DNA of 64,000 bases from the NCBI GenBank assembly GCA_024648695.1, contig JACAVV010000019.1, positions 1-64,000 of the forward strand, given 5' to 3'. The notes below the pieces were generated by a model. The model saw nothing but the letters and a program-made list of their open reading frames with translations. It was not told the DNA's origin and made no database searches. This DNA is from Nitrospina sp. (GTDB lineage Bacteria; Nitrospinota; Nitrospinia; Nitrospinales; JACRGP01). Position 1 is the first letter of the stretch. The number at the start of each line of letters is the position of its first letter. Shown piece by piece: positions 40,810-50,610 of the stretch. Position numbers and translations under genes: made by a program.

Positions 40810-41211
40810 ATGAACCAAGCCGCATCACCCAAAATCCTATTGACCCATTTCGACTGGACCCTGAGCCGTTTGCAGGAAATCCTTAATAATGAAAAAACCG
40901 ACTATTTTCGCGACGCCGCGCTGGAACGGTTCGGGTTTACTTATGACATGGCCGTAAAATGCCTGCAGGCCCTTTCTCATACACTGGGTGAACCCTGCGA
41001 GACTCCTGACGAGTGCTTTGCATTTTCTATAAAAATGAAATTGCTGGACCAGGAGGAGAATGGCAGGAGGCTAATAGATGCCTACAAGGCCATTAAACAG
41101 CCCAAGCCCGTACCCGAAGCAGACGGCATTTTTGCCAGCCTTCCTGAGTTCATCGAAATTTTCAAACAGTTGCGTTCCCGGTTTGAAAAACATGTATCAC
41201 CCCTTTCATGA
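40810..41211 (+). CDS. HEPN-like protein, nucleotidyltransferase substrate-binding (HI0074) family
   Basis: FRDAALERFGFTYDMAVKCLQALSHTLG helical pattern. Confidence 0.65.
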   Translation: MNQAASPKILLTHFDWTLSRLQEILNNEKTDYFRDAALERFGFTYDMAVKCLQALSHTLGEPCETPDECFAFSIKMKLLDQEENGRRLIDAYKAIKQPKPVPEADGIFASLPEFIEIFKQLRSRFEKHVSPLS

Positions 41212-41763
41212 TTCCAGAAATTCCCTCAAGGCCTTAAACGCTCGAAAGCGATGAGACATTGAATTTTTCTCTTCGGGTTCCATTTCGCCATAAGTCCTTT
41301 CATGGGATTCGGGAATGAATATGGAATCCCAGCCGAATCCATTGCTCCCCCTTGGAGCAGGCGCAATCCTTCCACACACCTGCCCTGCCACTGACTTTTC
41401 AAAATCGCCGTCCTTGATCGCTACCTGACACAAGGCAATGGCTGACTTGTCTTCGAAGGAATCAAGCATCTGGATCATACCCTCACAACCCACGCTTTTT
41501 TCAAACCATTTTACCAAAGAGCCTGGCAATCCATTCCAGGCAGTAAAAATCAAAGCAGAGTCCTCAACCATGACTGGGCTTTTCCAGTGATCGTAAGCCA
41601 GGTTTAATTTATGCAAAATCAGTTCAGACAAGTCATTCGTCTGGATTTCATAAAGAGCGTCTGAGTCCACTTGTTTAAGCTCCACCCCCAAAATACTTTC
41701 TGCTTCGCGGACTTTATTGTTGTTTCCTGTTACAAAATTACATCGATTTATGCGAAAATGCAT
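41206..41763 (-). CDS. Non-canonical purine NTP pyrophosphatase (RdgB/HAM1 family)
   Basis: FVTGNNNKVREAESIL, VEDSALIFTAWNGLPGSLVKWF, GFGWDSIFIPE. Confidence 0.88.
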   Translation of the reverse strand: MHFRINRCNFVTGNNNKVREAESILGVELKQVDSDALYEIQTNDLSELILHKLNLAYDHWKSPVMVEDSALIFTAWNGLPGSLVKWFEKSVGCEGMIQMLDSFEDKSAIALCQVAIKDGDFEKSVAGQVCGRIAPAPRGSNGFGWDSIFIPESHERTYGEMEPEEKNSMSHRFRAFKALREFLES

Positions 41764-41915
41764 TCCAGCCTCATCATTTCCATGTACAATCAAAAATCCT
41801 GGCCCCAAAATACCAACAGGTCTATTAGAGTCGCTACCAACCTTGCTCGAAATAATCAGCTATGCTATAAGTGGACCTTTTTTTCAACATAATAATTTCC
41901 CATACAAGCAAACTT

Positions 41916-42704
41916 ATGAATTTTGTCAAATCCGTTAAATACATTTTAATCCTGATTGTTCTGCTCTCATCGGTATCTTGCACCCAACTTTTTGAAACCA
42001 CAGAAGACATTCAGGCGCAGACTGCACTGCAAGACCTGATGGAAATTCAAGACAAGTTTTTCCAGGAAAATGGGCGGTACGCCAAAAATCTGGTGGAAAT
42101 AGAAAAATACAATCTGAAATACCATACGGGAATCGTCTATCTCGAAATCTCATCCGCCGGCAAAACCGGATATCGGGCCATTTCTCTGCCTGCCGAATCC
42201 TCTACAGCAAGAGTCTTTGCATTCGATTCCGAAAAAGGGGGATATTATGAAATGGATGAGGAAGAAGTCAGCCACTACGTCCTGGGCTCATTGAATCATA
42301 TTCGCAAACAGCAAAAGGATGCAAAAAAACGGGACATGGTTTCGATTGTTCTAATAGCAGGAATGGTGCTGTTGGGATTTCGATATGCCAGCAAAGCCCG
42401 GCACAAAAACAGGAACATGATATTAGGGGCTTATTTTGCCACTCTGATTGCTTTAGCCTGGTCGCTGGCAGTTCTTAATTATATGAACGAAGATGTCGTT
42501 TTCACACCACTCATCTCAGGTGGCCTTATTGTTGCTTTGGTCATTGCTTTTTTCTCCTTGACCATTAGCGGGTTATCAATGGTTAAGGATTTGGGAAGGG
42601 AAGAAACCGGTTTTATTGTGGGAGTGAATTCCTGCTCCATCATCATTTCCCTTTTTGCCATCTGGGCTACGGTTTATACCTGGATTACTTATTATCCGAA
42701 ATAA
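41916..42704 (+). CDS. Putative lipoprotein with pilin-like N-terminal segment and multi-TM C-terminus
   Basis: Start MNFVKSVKYILILIVLLSSVSC (lipobox); DLMEIQDKFFQENGRYAKNLVEI; four to five predicted TMs. Confidence 0.65.
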   Translation: MNFVKSVKYILILIVLLSSVSCTQLFETTEDIQAQTALQDLMEIQDKFFQENGRYAKNLVEIEKYNLKYHTGIVYLEISSAGKTGYRAISLPAESSTARVFAFDSEKGGYYEMDEEEVSHYVLGSLNHIRKQQKDAKKRDMVSIVLIAGMVLLGFRYASKARHKNRNMILGAYFATLIALAWSLAVLNYMNEDVVFTPLISGGLIVALVIAFFSLTISGLSMVKDLGREETGFIVGVNSCSIIISLFAIWATVYTWITYYPK

Positions 42705-42831
42705 TAACCTGTTTCAAAAATATTCGGGTTCATTATTCTATGGTTTTCAGTTTATTTGAATGTTAAAATAAAGTTGACATGGTAATCGATTGACCTCTCA
42801 AAAGTGCCCTTGACCGGCTAAGGAGGGAATC

Positions 42832-43188
42832 ATGGTAAAATTTCCTGATTTATTTGTTTTACCCTTTGTTGCATTGGTTATCATCCTGTCTTTCAATGAG
42901 CCCGCAGAATCAAAGACTTCATCATTTTTTGCCGATACTTCGGAACAACTTGAGTTTAAATCGACCTCGGATCATTCGGTTATAATCCTGGCACAAGAAA
43001 ATAATGAATCGTTCAGTGACATCGCCGCAAAAGTAAAAGCCCAGTTAAAAGCCAAGGAAAAACGAGATTCAAAAGGCAAAAAAGGTGATCAACCGAAAAA
43101 GGAAAAACCTTCTAACTCCGATGTGAACGACGCCGACCTTTGGAAAGATTTGGCTGAAAAAACCAACAAGAAAATCAATAAAAAGTAA
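42832..43188 (+). CDS. Hypothetical secreted Lys-rich protein
   Basis: N-terminal hydrophobic signal; ggagg RBS upstream; 118 aa. Confidence 0.55.
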   Translation: MVKFPDLFVLPFVALVIILSFNEPAESKTSSFFADTSEQLEFKSTSDHSVIILAQENNESFSDIAAKVKAQLKAKEKRDSKGKKGDQPKKEKPSNSDVNDADLWKDLAEKTNKKINKK

Positions 43189-43231
43189 TAACTTATTGAA
43201 TCCAAACAACCTGTTAACCGGATTGGGGTGA

Positions 43232-43882
43232 ATGAAACCGGATTCTATCGCTTGGCAACTGGCAAAAATTGTACTTGAAGTTGGAGCTGTTCAGTTAAGA
43301 CCCCAGTCCCCTTTCACCTGGGCTTCCGGATATAAAATGCCGGTGTATAATGATAACCGGCTATTACTGGGAAATGCAAATACCCGGCAACTGATCGTGG
43401 ACGGGTTTTGCAAAATCCTTGAGACATTTGACGTGTTGCCAGATGTAATTGCCGGCACCGCCACCGCGGGCATCCCTCATGCCACCTCACTTGCGGACCG
43501 GTTAAAACTACCGCTCGTATACGTTCGCAGTAAGGCAAAAGACCACGGCAAGCAAAGCCAGATTGAAGGCCCATTAATCTCTGGTCAAAATGTGGTGGTT
43601 GTGGAGGATTTGATATCGACCGGAGGAAGTGCCATAAAAGCCATAAACGCGCTCAGGGGACAGGGAGTGGAAGTGTTGGGGTGCTTATCTATATTCAGTT
43701 ATGGTTTTAAGGAATCGGAACAAGCATTTAAAGATGAACAATGTACCCTGCATTGCCTGTTAACCTTTGCGAACCTTTTGGAGTTTATTGAAAAAGAAGG
43801 TGTTATGAGTGAAACGGACCAGGGTTTATTAAAATCCTGGTTTGCCGGGCCCTTCCATTGGAGTCCGCTAGCAGGTTCCTGA
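43232..43882 (+). CDS. pyrE: Orotate phosphoribosyltransferase
   Basis: QLRPQSPFTWASGYKMPVYNDNR, VVVVEDLISTGGSAIKAI PRPP motif. Confidence 0.93.
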   Translation: MKPDSIAWQLAKIVLEVGAVQLRPQSPFTWASGYKMPVYNDNRLLLGNANTRQLIVDGFCKILETFDVLPDVIAGTATAGIPHATSLADRLKLPLVYVRSKAKDHGKQSQIEGPLISGQNVVVVEDLISTGGSAIKAINALRGQGVEVLGCLSIFSYGFKESEQAFKDEQCTLHCLLTFANLLEFIEKEGVMSETDQGLLKSWFAGPFHWSPLAGS

Positions 43883-43948
43883 TCCATCCAGGGAGCTCAA
43901 GCCATTGAAATTTTTAACAAGTTTTTTCCAGCGACATGATATTAAATA

Positions 43949-43977
43949 TTGACAGGGTTAAAAGAAGATAATACTAT
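43949..43977 (+). promoter_or_regulatory. Sigma70 promoter candidate upstream of 44082 ORF
   Basis: TTGACA-17 nt-TACTAT. Confidence 0.5.
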
Positions 43978-44081
43978 CCAAAGCTTTAACTAATAAAATA
44001 TACTCATACATTTTAACATATATAAAAAATCACTTCGATTTATCACTTTCATTACATTTTTAAGATGGAGATTAAACAATA

Positions 44082-44801
44082 ATGCCAAAAATAGAAGTTG
44101 GTCCTATCGGTTTGCTTCCCCCCTCTGCGGCATCCATGGGTGTGTTCCAACCCGAAAAAGGATCCGGTTACCATTTGGTCGAGGGGGAACATGTTAAAGA
44201 AGACGAAGCTCTGAAAAAGCTTGCTATTGCCCTTTTAACAAGGCGTAACCCCACATTGCACCCTGGCCCCATGTTGGTTTGGGGATGGACTGAGTCGACC
44301 AAACAAAAAGCAAAGCTTGCCTTGGAAATAGTCGATGAAGTCCCTGGCATGAATATCATCACCATGCCCGATTACCGGCCCATTTATCCAAAGATCGACC
44401 CTGAATCAGTGATAAACCCCTGTCACCCGAACCTAACCATTCAGCATAATAAAATTGAAGTTTGTGCCTTGGTGGGTGTTCACTGTCATTTCGCAAACAT
44501 CACCCTTAAAATGATTCGCGCCAATACCAATTGTTACACCACTGCCTGGTGTCAATATGATGGTCACGAAGATGCGCTGATTTCAATCAGTGATACAGAC
44601 CTGGTCATGTTGCAAAAAATCAAGGCCGCTGTGATTCAAGCCAAAAAAGATGGTGTTGAACCCTGGGCATTGACTCCTCTGGGTAAGGAAGAGCTGGAAG
44701 AAATCCGGGAACGCAAAGCCCGGCTCAAAGCTCCCGCAAAAGAAGACACCCAGATTTTCATGGGTGAACTCGAAACCGGGTTAGACGAAAACCAGGAATA
44801 A
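44082..44801 (+). CDS. Conserved Cys-containing protein, possibly CODH-beta-family / 2-oxoacid:ferredoxin oxidoreductase accessory
   Basis: MPKIEVGPIGLLPPSAASMGVFQPEKGSGYH...; INPCHPN, CALVGVHCHFANITLKMIRAN; coding clear, function from memory only. Confidence 0.6.
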   Translation: MPKIEVGPIGLLPPSAASMGVFQPEKGSGYHLVEGEHVKEDEALKKLAIALLTRRNPTLHPGPMLVWGWTESTKQKAKLALEIVDEVPGMNIITMPDYRPIYPKIDPESVINPCHPNLTIQHNKIEVCALVGVHCHFANITLKMIRANTNCYTTAWCQYDGHEDALISISDTDLVMLQKIKAAVIQAKKDGVEPWALTPLGKEELEEIRERKARLKAPAKEDTQIFMGELETGLDENQE

Positions 44802-44815
44802 TCCCTAATAAATTA

Positions 44816-44858
44816 AAACCAGTGATAGCCTTGAACCTCAGGCCGTCACTGGTTTTTT
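44816..44858 (+). terminator. Rho-independent terminator
   Basis: AAACCAGTGA (44816-44825)/TCACTGGTTT (44846-44855) followed by T-run. Confidence 0.85.
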
Positions 44859-45017
44859 TATATTTAGCCCCCCTCTATCTATAAGCCACGTTTTTTATCT
44901 TCACAATACTCAATCAAAAAAAATTAAAAAAAACCTTTGTATCTCAGGCTATTTAGATTTACAATTGAATGCATGGAAATTTTATATCTTGAATATTGAG
45001 TAAAAAAGGAGACTTAA

Positions 45018-45389
45018 GTGCGCGCCTTGGTTATAGATGATTCCAGAGCAATCCGATTGATCTTGAAACAAATCCTGAAAGATATCGGCTTTGAGGTTTC
45101 TGATGCCGGAAACGGATTAGAGGCACTCGAAAAGTTAAAAGAGGTTGGTGAAGTGGATTTGGCATTGGTTGATTGGAATATGCCGGAAATGAATGGTTTG
45201 GAGTTTGTGATTGCAGTACGAAAAGAAGATAAATACAACAATATGAAAATGATGATGGTCACCACAGAAACTGAGTTATCCCAGGTTGCAAAGGCCCTGG
45301 AAGCCGGGGCCAATGAGTATGTGATGAAACCGTTTACTAAAGAAATAATTTTGGAAAAAATCACCTTGATGGGAATTGAGCTGAATTAA
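45018..45389 (+). CDS. cheY: CheY-like response regulator
   Basis: VIDDSRAIR, LALVDWNMPEMNG phosphoacceptor, MVTTE, YVMKPFT. Confidence 0.93.
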   Translation: MRALVIDDSRAIRLILKQILKDIGFEVSDAGNGLEALEKLKEVGEVDLALVDWNMPEMNGLEFVIAVRKEDKYNNMKMMMVTTETELSQVAKALEAGANEYVMKPFTKEIILEKITLMGIELN

Positions 45390-45486
45390 CTGATTTTAAA
45401 TCTATCACATTCGTTTGCCATCACTATAAGTCTTAAGGCTTGGCAAAACTAATGGGTCATTATCCAAACCTTTTCTGAAAACCATT

Positions 45487-46314
45487 ATGCCCTTAAATGC
45501 TACAGAATTCGACTTTATTAGAAAACTTGTAAAAGAACAATCTGCCATCGTACTGGAGAATGGCAAGGAATATTTGGTTGAAGCTCGCCTCCATCCTTTG
45601 CTTCAAAAAGAAGGTCTGGCTTCGTTTGAAGAGTTGGTCAGTCACCTTAGATCCAACAAAAGGAATGGATTGGATAAAAAAATAATCGAGGCGATGACAA
45701 CCAATGAGACCTCGTTTTTCAGGGACCTGAACCCGTTTGAGACCTTGAAAAAGACCATTTTGCCGGACATCAAAGAAAAAAGATCTGCTACAAAAGAACT
45801 CAACATTTGGTGTGGCGCAAGCTCCAGTGGTCAGGAACCATATACTTTGGCATTTGTATTAAAAGAGTTTTTTCCCGACCCCACCCCCTGGAAAATAAAT
45901 TTTACTGCCAGTGATATTTCGGTGGAAATGCTTGAGCGATGCCGCAATGGCATTTACAGCCAATTGGAAATCAATCGTGGGCTTCCCGCACCCATGCTAA
46001 TCAAATATTTCGAGCGCTGTGGAGTCGATTGGCAAATCAAGGAACCCATTAGAAAAATGATTCAGTTTCGAGAATTGAATTTATGTAGCTATTGGCCCAT
46101 TATGCCCAAAATGGATATTATTTTCCTTCGCAATGTTTTGATCTATTTTGATGTTGAGACCAAAAAGGAAATTTTTTCCAAGATCAGAAAGCTATTGAAA
46201 CCTGATGGTTACTTGTTTCTTGGGGCGGCGGAAACGACCTTGAATCTGGATGACAACTTTGCTCGAATTGATACCAGCCAGTGTGGATGTTATCAAATTA
46301 AAAATGCTAGCTAA
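45487..46314 (+). CDS. cheR: CheR-type chemotaxis protein methyltransferase
   Basis: TTNETSFFRD, IWCGASSSGQEPYTLAF, FLRNVLIYFD. Confidence 0.93.
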   Translation: MPLNATEFDFIRKLVKEQSAIVLENGKEYLVEARLHPLLQKEGLASFEELVSHLRSNKRNGLDKKIIEAMTTNETSFFRDLNPFETLKKTILPDIKEKRSATKELNIWCGASSSGQEPYTLAFVLKEFFPDPTPWKINFTASDISVEMLERCRNGIYSQLEINRGLPAPMLIKYFERCGVDWQIKEPIRKMIQFRELNLCSYWPIMPKMDIIFLRNVLIYFDVETKKEIFSKIRKLLKPDGYLFLGAAETTLNLDDNFARIDTSQCGCYQIKNAS

Positions 46315-46323
46315 GGGCTTCCT

Positions 46324-46785
46324 ATGCAATTTATTGAACCGGAAATCATAAAATATGTGGAAAACATTTGGTCATCAACCTTGAGTCTGGAAGCCAGGCA
46401 AACGGAAACTTCCTACACGCCTCATGAAGGTGAAGAAAATTTAACAGGCTGTGTTCATATCATGGGTGCATGGAATGGAACAGTATCATTGCAGTGTCCA
46501 AAGGATATGGCAGTGCAGGCGGCATCCATCATGTTCGGCCTTAAATGCGAAGATACAGAAATGGAGGAAATTCAGGATGCGCTGGGTGAATTGGCCAATA
46601 TGACCGGGGGCAACCTGAAAGCCCTGTTACCTGAACCCTGTAGTTTATCGCTTCCTACTGTGGCAATAACGGATTACAATTTTCGAATTCCAAAAACAGA
46701 ATTGATCACTCAGGTAAATTTTGATTGTGGAGGGCAGGTTTTTTCTGTAAGTGTTCATAAAAAAGTCGATAATTCGGATGATTGA
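46324..46785 (+). CDS. CheX/CheC-like chemotaxis phosphatase
   Basis: DALGELANMTGGN matches the (D/S)xxxExxNxxxxN signature. Confidence 0.85.
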   Translation: MQFIEPEIIKYVENIWSSTLSLEARQTETSYTPHEGEENLTGCVHIMGAWNGTVSLQCPKDMAVQAASIMFGLKCEDTEMEEIQDALGELANMTGGNLKALLPEPCSLSLPTVAITDYNFRIPKTELITQVNFDCGGQVFSVSVHKKVDNSDD

Positions 46786-46810
46786 TTTGCATTAAAACGG
46801 GAGACTTTTC

Positions 46811-47263
46811 ATGACGGAAACGACTCAGTTTATGGAAAAAGATGTTTTCCAATTAACTCAAATGATATGGCAATCCACATTTGGTCAGTCCCTGGAAAAG
46901 CCGGATAACATTTTGGCAGATATTGAGGGTTCCGAAGGTTGGGTCCAGATTGCCGGGGCCTGGGACGGAGTCATCCGCATCAAGGTTTCTGATGATCAAC
47001 TGATTTTTGTTACTAAAACAATGTTTTTATTGGAAGATGACCCGGCATCGAAAAATGATTTACAGGAAGCTATGGGGGAATTAACCAATTTAATCGGAGG
47101 GAATATCAAGGCCCTTCTTCCAGCTCCCAGCCAGCTATCCTTGCCTGCCGTTGATTTGGGTGGAAAAAATATAGATTTAAGTGATTATGATCCTATTCTG
47201 GATCTTCCTCTTGAATCGAGGGATGGAATGGTTCAGGTATCTATTTTTAAGCGGATCAAATAA
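46811..47263 (+). CDS. CheX/CheC-like chemotaxis phosphatase, tandem paralog
   Basis: EAMGELTNLIGGNIKALLP, paralogous to 46324-46785. Confidence 0.83.
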   Translation: MTETTQFMEKDVFQLTQMIWQSTFGQSLEKPDNILADIEGSEGWVQIAGAWDGVIRIKVSDDQLIFVTKTMFLLEDDPASKNDLQEAMGELTNLIGGNIKALLPAPSQLSLPAVDLGGKNIDLSDYDPILDLPLESRDGMVQVSIFKRIK

Positions 47264-47276
47264 CCCACGAAGTTTT

Positions 47277-47657
47277 TCAATTCTTCTTTTTTATTCCCAA
47301 GTGCTCACTCAATTCCTGTTCAATCTGCTTTGACCCTTCTTTGGAATTCAACATCACCAGATTCTGCAAATGCTGGTACGATTCCAGGGGAATCTCAGAA
47401 AACTCAATAGCTACCCCATTTCCGAAGCATCGGCTGATAGATCCTTTTACCTGAAAATCCACTGGGGGTTCCACCCCTTCCAAAGAAAGCGTGACCATAC
47501 AATCACCGCTAACGTCCATTTCTTCTTCACAATCGATAAAGATTCCATTCATACTCAAATCACGAGTTTTTCTTGAATCATAGCTAATGTCACCCGTTTG
47601 AAGAGCGGCTTTGATTTTCAAGGGAACACGGGAAAATTCACGGTGATTTTCAGTCAT
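47277..47657 (-). CDS. PilZ domain protein
   Basis: NHREFSRVPLKI ... TRDLSMNGIFIDCEEE, PilZ RxxxR and (D/N)xSxxG motifs. Confidence 0.85.
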   Translation of the reverse strand: MTENHREFSRVPLKIKAALQTGDISYDSRKTRDLSMNGIFIDCEEEMDVSGDCMVTLSLEGVEPPVDFQVKGSISRCFGNGVAIEFSEIPLESYQHLQNLVMLNSKEGSKQIEQELSEHLGIKKKN

Positions 47658-47774
47658 TGCACAACCTCAATAGTTATTTCTTCTATATTACCCAAAAATT
47701 CCATTAAATAAAAGCATTAACTTTAACATTAAGGGTAAATATTTAAAAAAGTACAACTTCCAACCTTCCGGACC

Positions 47775-47803
47775 TTGACACTTCAAAAATAGGGTCTTAT
47801 TAG
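47775..47803 (+). promoter_or_regulatory. Sigma70 promoter candidate upstream of dnaK
   Basis: TTGACA-17 nt-TATTAG. Confidence 0.45.
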
Positions 47804-47869
47804 ATAGGCAACAAATTTTATGCGGATTTCCCGTCTTATGAAATAACCCCAATGGAAAGGACAAATAGT

Positions 47870-49792
47870 ATGGGCAAAATTATCGGGATTGATTTAGGAA
47901 CCACCAATTCCGTGGTTGCGGTCATGGAAGGAAACGAACCTAAAGTTATCGTAAATGAAGAAGGAAGCCAGACCACGCCTTCCGTCGTTGCGTTTACTAA
48001 AGATGGGGAAATTCTTGTTGGCCAGGTTGCAAAACGTCAGGCAATCGCTAACCCGGAAAACACCATCTATTCCGTTAAGCGCTTTATGGGAAGAAGTCAG
48101 GATGAAGTCTCGGAAGAGTTGAAAATGGTCCCCTATAAAGTGGTTAAAGGACCCAAAAATGATGTTTTGATCGAGGCGAATGGTAAAACCTACAGTCCTC
48201 CTGAAATTTCTGCAATGATTCTTCAAAAACTCAAGCGGTCTGCAGAGGCTTATCTGGGAGAAACGGTAACAGAAGCTGTGATCACGGTCCCTGCCTATTT
48301 TAATGATGCGCAAAGGCAGGCCACTAAAGACGCGGGTAAAATTGCCGGACTGGAAGTGAAGAGAATCATCAACGAACCCACCGCATCGGCTCTTGCGTAT
48401 GGACTGGATAAGAAAAAAGATCAAATGATCGCCGTTTACGACTTTGGTGGAGGTACCTTTGATATCTCTATTCTCGAAGTTGGTGACAACGTCGTGGAAG
48501 TTAAATCCACCAATGGTGACACACATTTGGGGGGTGACAACCTTGATCAAAAAATCATCGACTGGATGATCGAGGAATTTAAAAAAGATCAGGGAATCGA
48601 TTTGCGAAAAGACAACATGGCGCTTCAACGGTTGAAAGAAACGGCCGAAAAAGCCAAGATGGAGTTGTCTTCAGTCAACGAAACGGAAATCAATCTTCCT
48701 TTCATCACTGCAGATCAAACTGGACCCAAGCACTTGAATCTTAAACTGAGCCGGTCCAAATTTGAATCTATGGTGGATGATCTGATCGAACGTTCCAAAG
48801 ACCCTTGTGTGAAGGCACTTGCGGATGCTGGATTGAAATCCGCGGACATTAATGAGGCCGTACTGGTGGGTGGGTCAACCCGTGTGCCCAAAGTTCAAAA
48901 TCTCGTTAAAGACCTGTTTGGTAAAGAACCCCATCGAGGGGTGAACCCGGACGAGGTGGTAGCACTTGGCGCGGCTGTTCAGGCGGGTGTGTTGTCTGGA
49001 GATGTAAAAGATATTCTACTTCTCGACGTCACGCCTCTATCTCTTGGAATCGAGACTCTGGGTGGAGTCACGACTCGCTTGATTGAACGCAATACCACGA
49101 TTCCTACGCGCAAGAGTGAAACTTTCTCCACCGCCGCAGACAATCAGCCCAGTGTTGAGATCAACGTTCTCCAGGGAGAGCGTGAGATGGCGCAGGACAA
49201 CCGTTCGCTGGGTAAATTTCATCTCGACGGTATTCCTCCTGCACCGCGTGGTGTTCCACAGGTAGAAGTTACATTTGACATCGATGCCAATGGTATCTTG
49301 AATGTTTCCGCCAAGGACAAGGCAACCGGTAAAGAACAGAAGATTACCATTACCGGTAGCACCGGTCTTGACGAAAAAGATATCGACCAGATGGTCAAGG
49401 ATGCAGAGTCCAATGCTGAAGCGGATAAAGAACGGCGCGAGCTGATTGATGTCCGCAACCAGTTGGATGGTCTTGTCTACAATACCGAAAAAACCATCAA
49501 GGACAATAAAGAGAAGTTGCCCGAAGATGATGTCAAGGAAGCCGAAGATACTATTAAAGCGGCTCGGGACGTTTTGGAAAGCACAACGGCTGAACCGATG
49601 AAGGAACAGATCGAAAAGCTGAACCAGATCGCTCATAAAATTGCCCAGGCTTTGTATAGTCAAACGCAGGGGGCTGATGGAGCCGAGGGTGGTGCCGATC
49701 AGAACCCTGAAGGTTCTACCGGTGGAGATGACAAGAAATCGGAAGATGATGATGTTGTCGATGCCGAGTTTGAAGACATCAGCAAAAAATAG
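47870..49792 (+). CDS. dnaK: Chaperone DnaK
   Basis: [27 protein letters not shown]...; start chosen at 47870. Confidence 0.97.
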   Translation: MGKIIGIDLGTTNSVVAVMEGNEPKVIVNEEGSQTTPSVVAFTKDGEILVGQVAKRQAIANPENTIYSVKRFMGRSQDEVSEELKMVPYKVVKGPKNDVLIEANGKTYSPPEISAMILQKLKRSAEAYLGETVTEAVITVPAYFNDAQRQATKDAGKIAGLEVKRIINEPTASALAYGLDKKKDQMIAVYDFGGGTFDISILEVGDNVVEVKSTNGDTHLGGDNLDQKIIDWMIEEFKKDQGIDLRKDNMALQRLKETAEKAKMELSSVNETEINLPFITADQTGPKHLNLKLSRSKFESMVDDLIERSKDPCVKALADAGLKSADINEAVLVGGSTRVPKVQNLVKDLFGKEPHRGVNPDEVVALGAAVQAGVLSGDVKDILLLDVTPLSLGIETLGGVTTRLIERNTTIPTRKSETFSTAADNQPSVEINVLQGEREMAQDNRSLGKFHLDGIPPAPRGVPQVEVTFDIDANGILNVSAKDKATGKEQKITITGSTGLDEKDIDQMVKDAESNAEADKERRELIDVRNQLDGLVYNTEKTIKDNKEKLPEDDVKEAEDTIKAARDVLESTTAEPMKEQIEKLNQIAHKIAQALYSQTQGADGAEGGADQNPEGSTGGDDKKSEDDDVVDAEFEDISKK

Positions 49793-49923
49793 AACCGGCA
49801 GTACTTTTGACCAGATTAGTAGCTACTTAAGGTAGATAAGGGCATGGAATTGGGTTTCCATGCCTTTTCTGGTTCTACTTCCAATTCAACCCGCCATTTT
49901 TCTATTTTTTTGAGAGTGATCCA

Positions 49924-50526
49924 ATGACCGAAGAAGAAAAACCAACGCAAGAGGGTGAGGCTCCAAAGTTCACGGTAACAGACAAACGACACTGGGTCGA
50001 TGAAGACGAGGATGCCGAGACAAGCGAGCCGGAAGACCGGCTTCCGACCTTTGTGGAACAGCTTAAAAAAGAAGCTGAAGAAAAGGACAAGCGTTTAAGG
50101 GACTACATCGCCGCCTATAAGGCAAAGGGTGCTGAAAACGACGAGTTTCGCCAACGATTGCAGAGGGAAAACGATTCTCGTCTGGACCAGTCCAAGGCAA
50201 ATCTTTTTGGCGCATTGCTCCCCATTCTGGATAATTTGAAGAGGGCCAGCCTGGCTTCCAAAGAGAACAAGGATTTTGACAGTTTGAGTCAGGGCGTAGA
50301 AATGATCATTTCCCAGTTTTCCAAAACCCTGGAAGAAAATGGGGTGAAATCTATCGACACCATAAACCGGGCATTCAACGCCGCAACGGATGAAGTTTTC
50401 CTGACTGAAGAAACCGAGGACCCGGCTATGGATAATTTTATTCTGGAAGAATTGGAGCCGGGTTATATGTATAAAGACAAACTGATCAAACCCACTAAAG
50501 TCAAAGTGGGCAAATTGAAAAATTAA
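49924..50526 (+). CDS. grpE: Nucleotide exchange factor GrpE
   Basis: Coiled-coil N-terminus, NLKRASLASKENKDFDSLSQGVEMI, MYKDKLIKPTKVKVGK. Confidence 0.92.
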   Translation: MTEEEKPTQEGEAPKFTVTDKRHWVDEDEDAETSEPEDRLPTFVEQLKKEAEEKDKRLRDYIAAYKAKGAENDEFRQRLQRENDSRLDQSKANLFGALLPILDNLKRASLASKENKDFDSLSQGVEMIISQFSKTLEENGVKSIDTINRAFNAATDEVFLTEETEDPAMDNFILEELEPGYMYKDKLIKPTKVKVGKLKN

Positions 50527-50610
50527 AGTTGAGGACAATGACTTCATCATCCAAATCATACGCTATTTCAGGCCTCAAAGGGCTTGCCTAAATCATTAAG
50601 GATTCCTATG

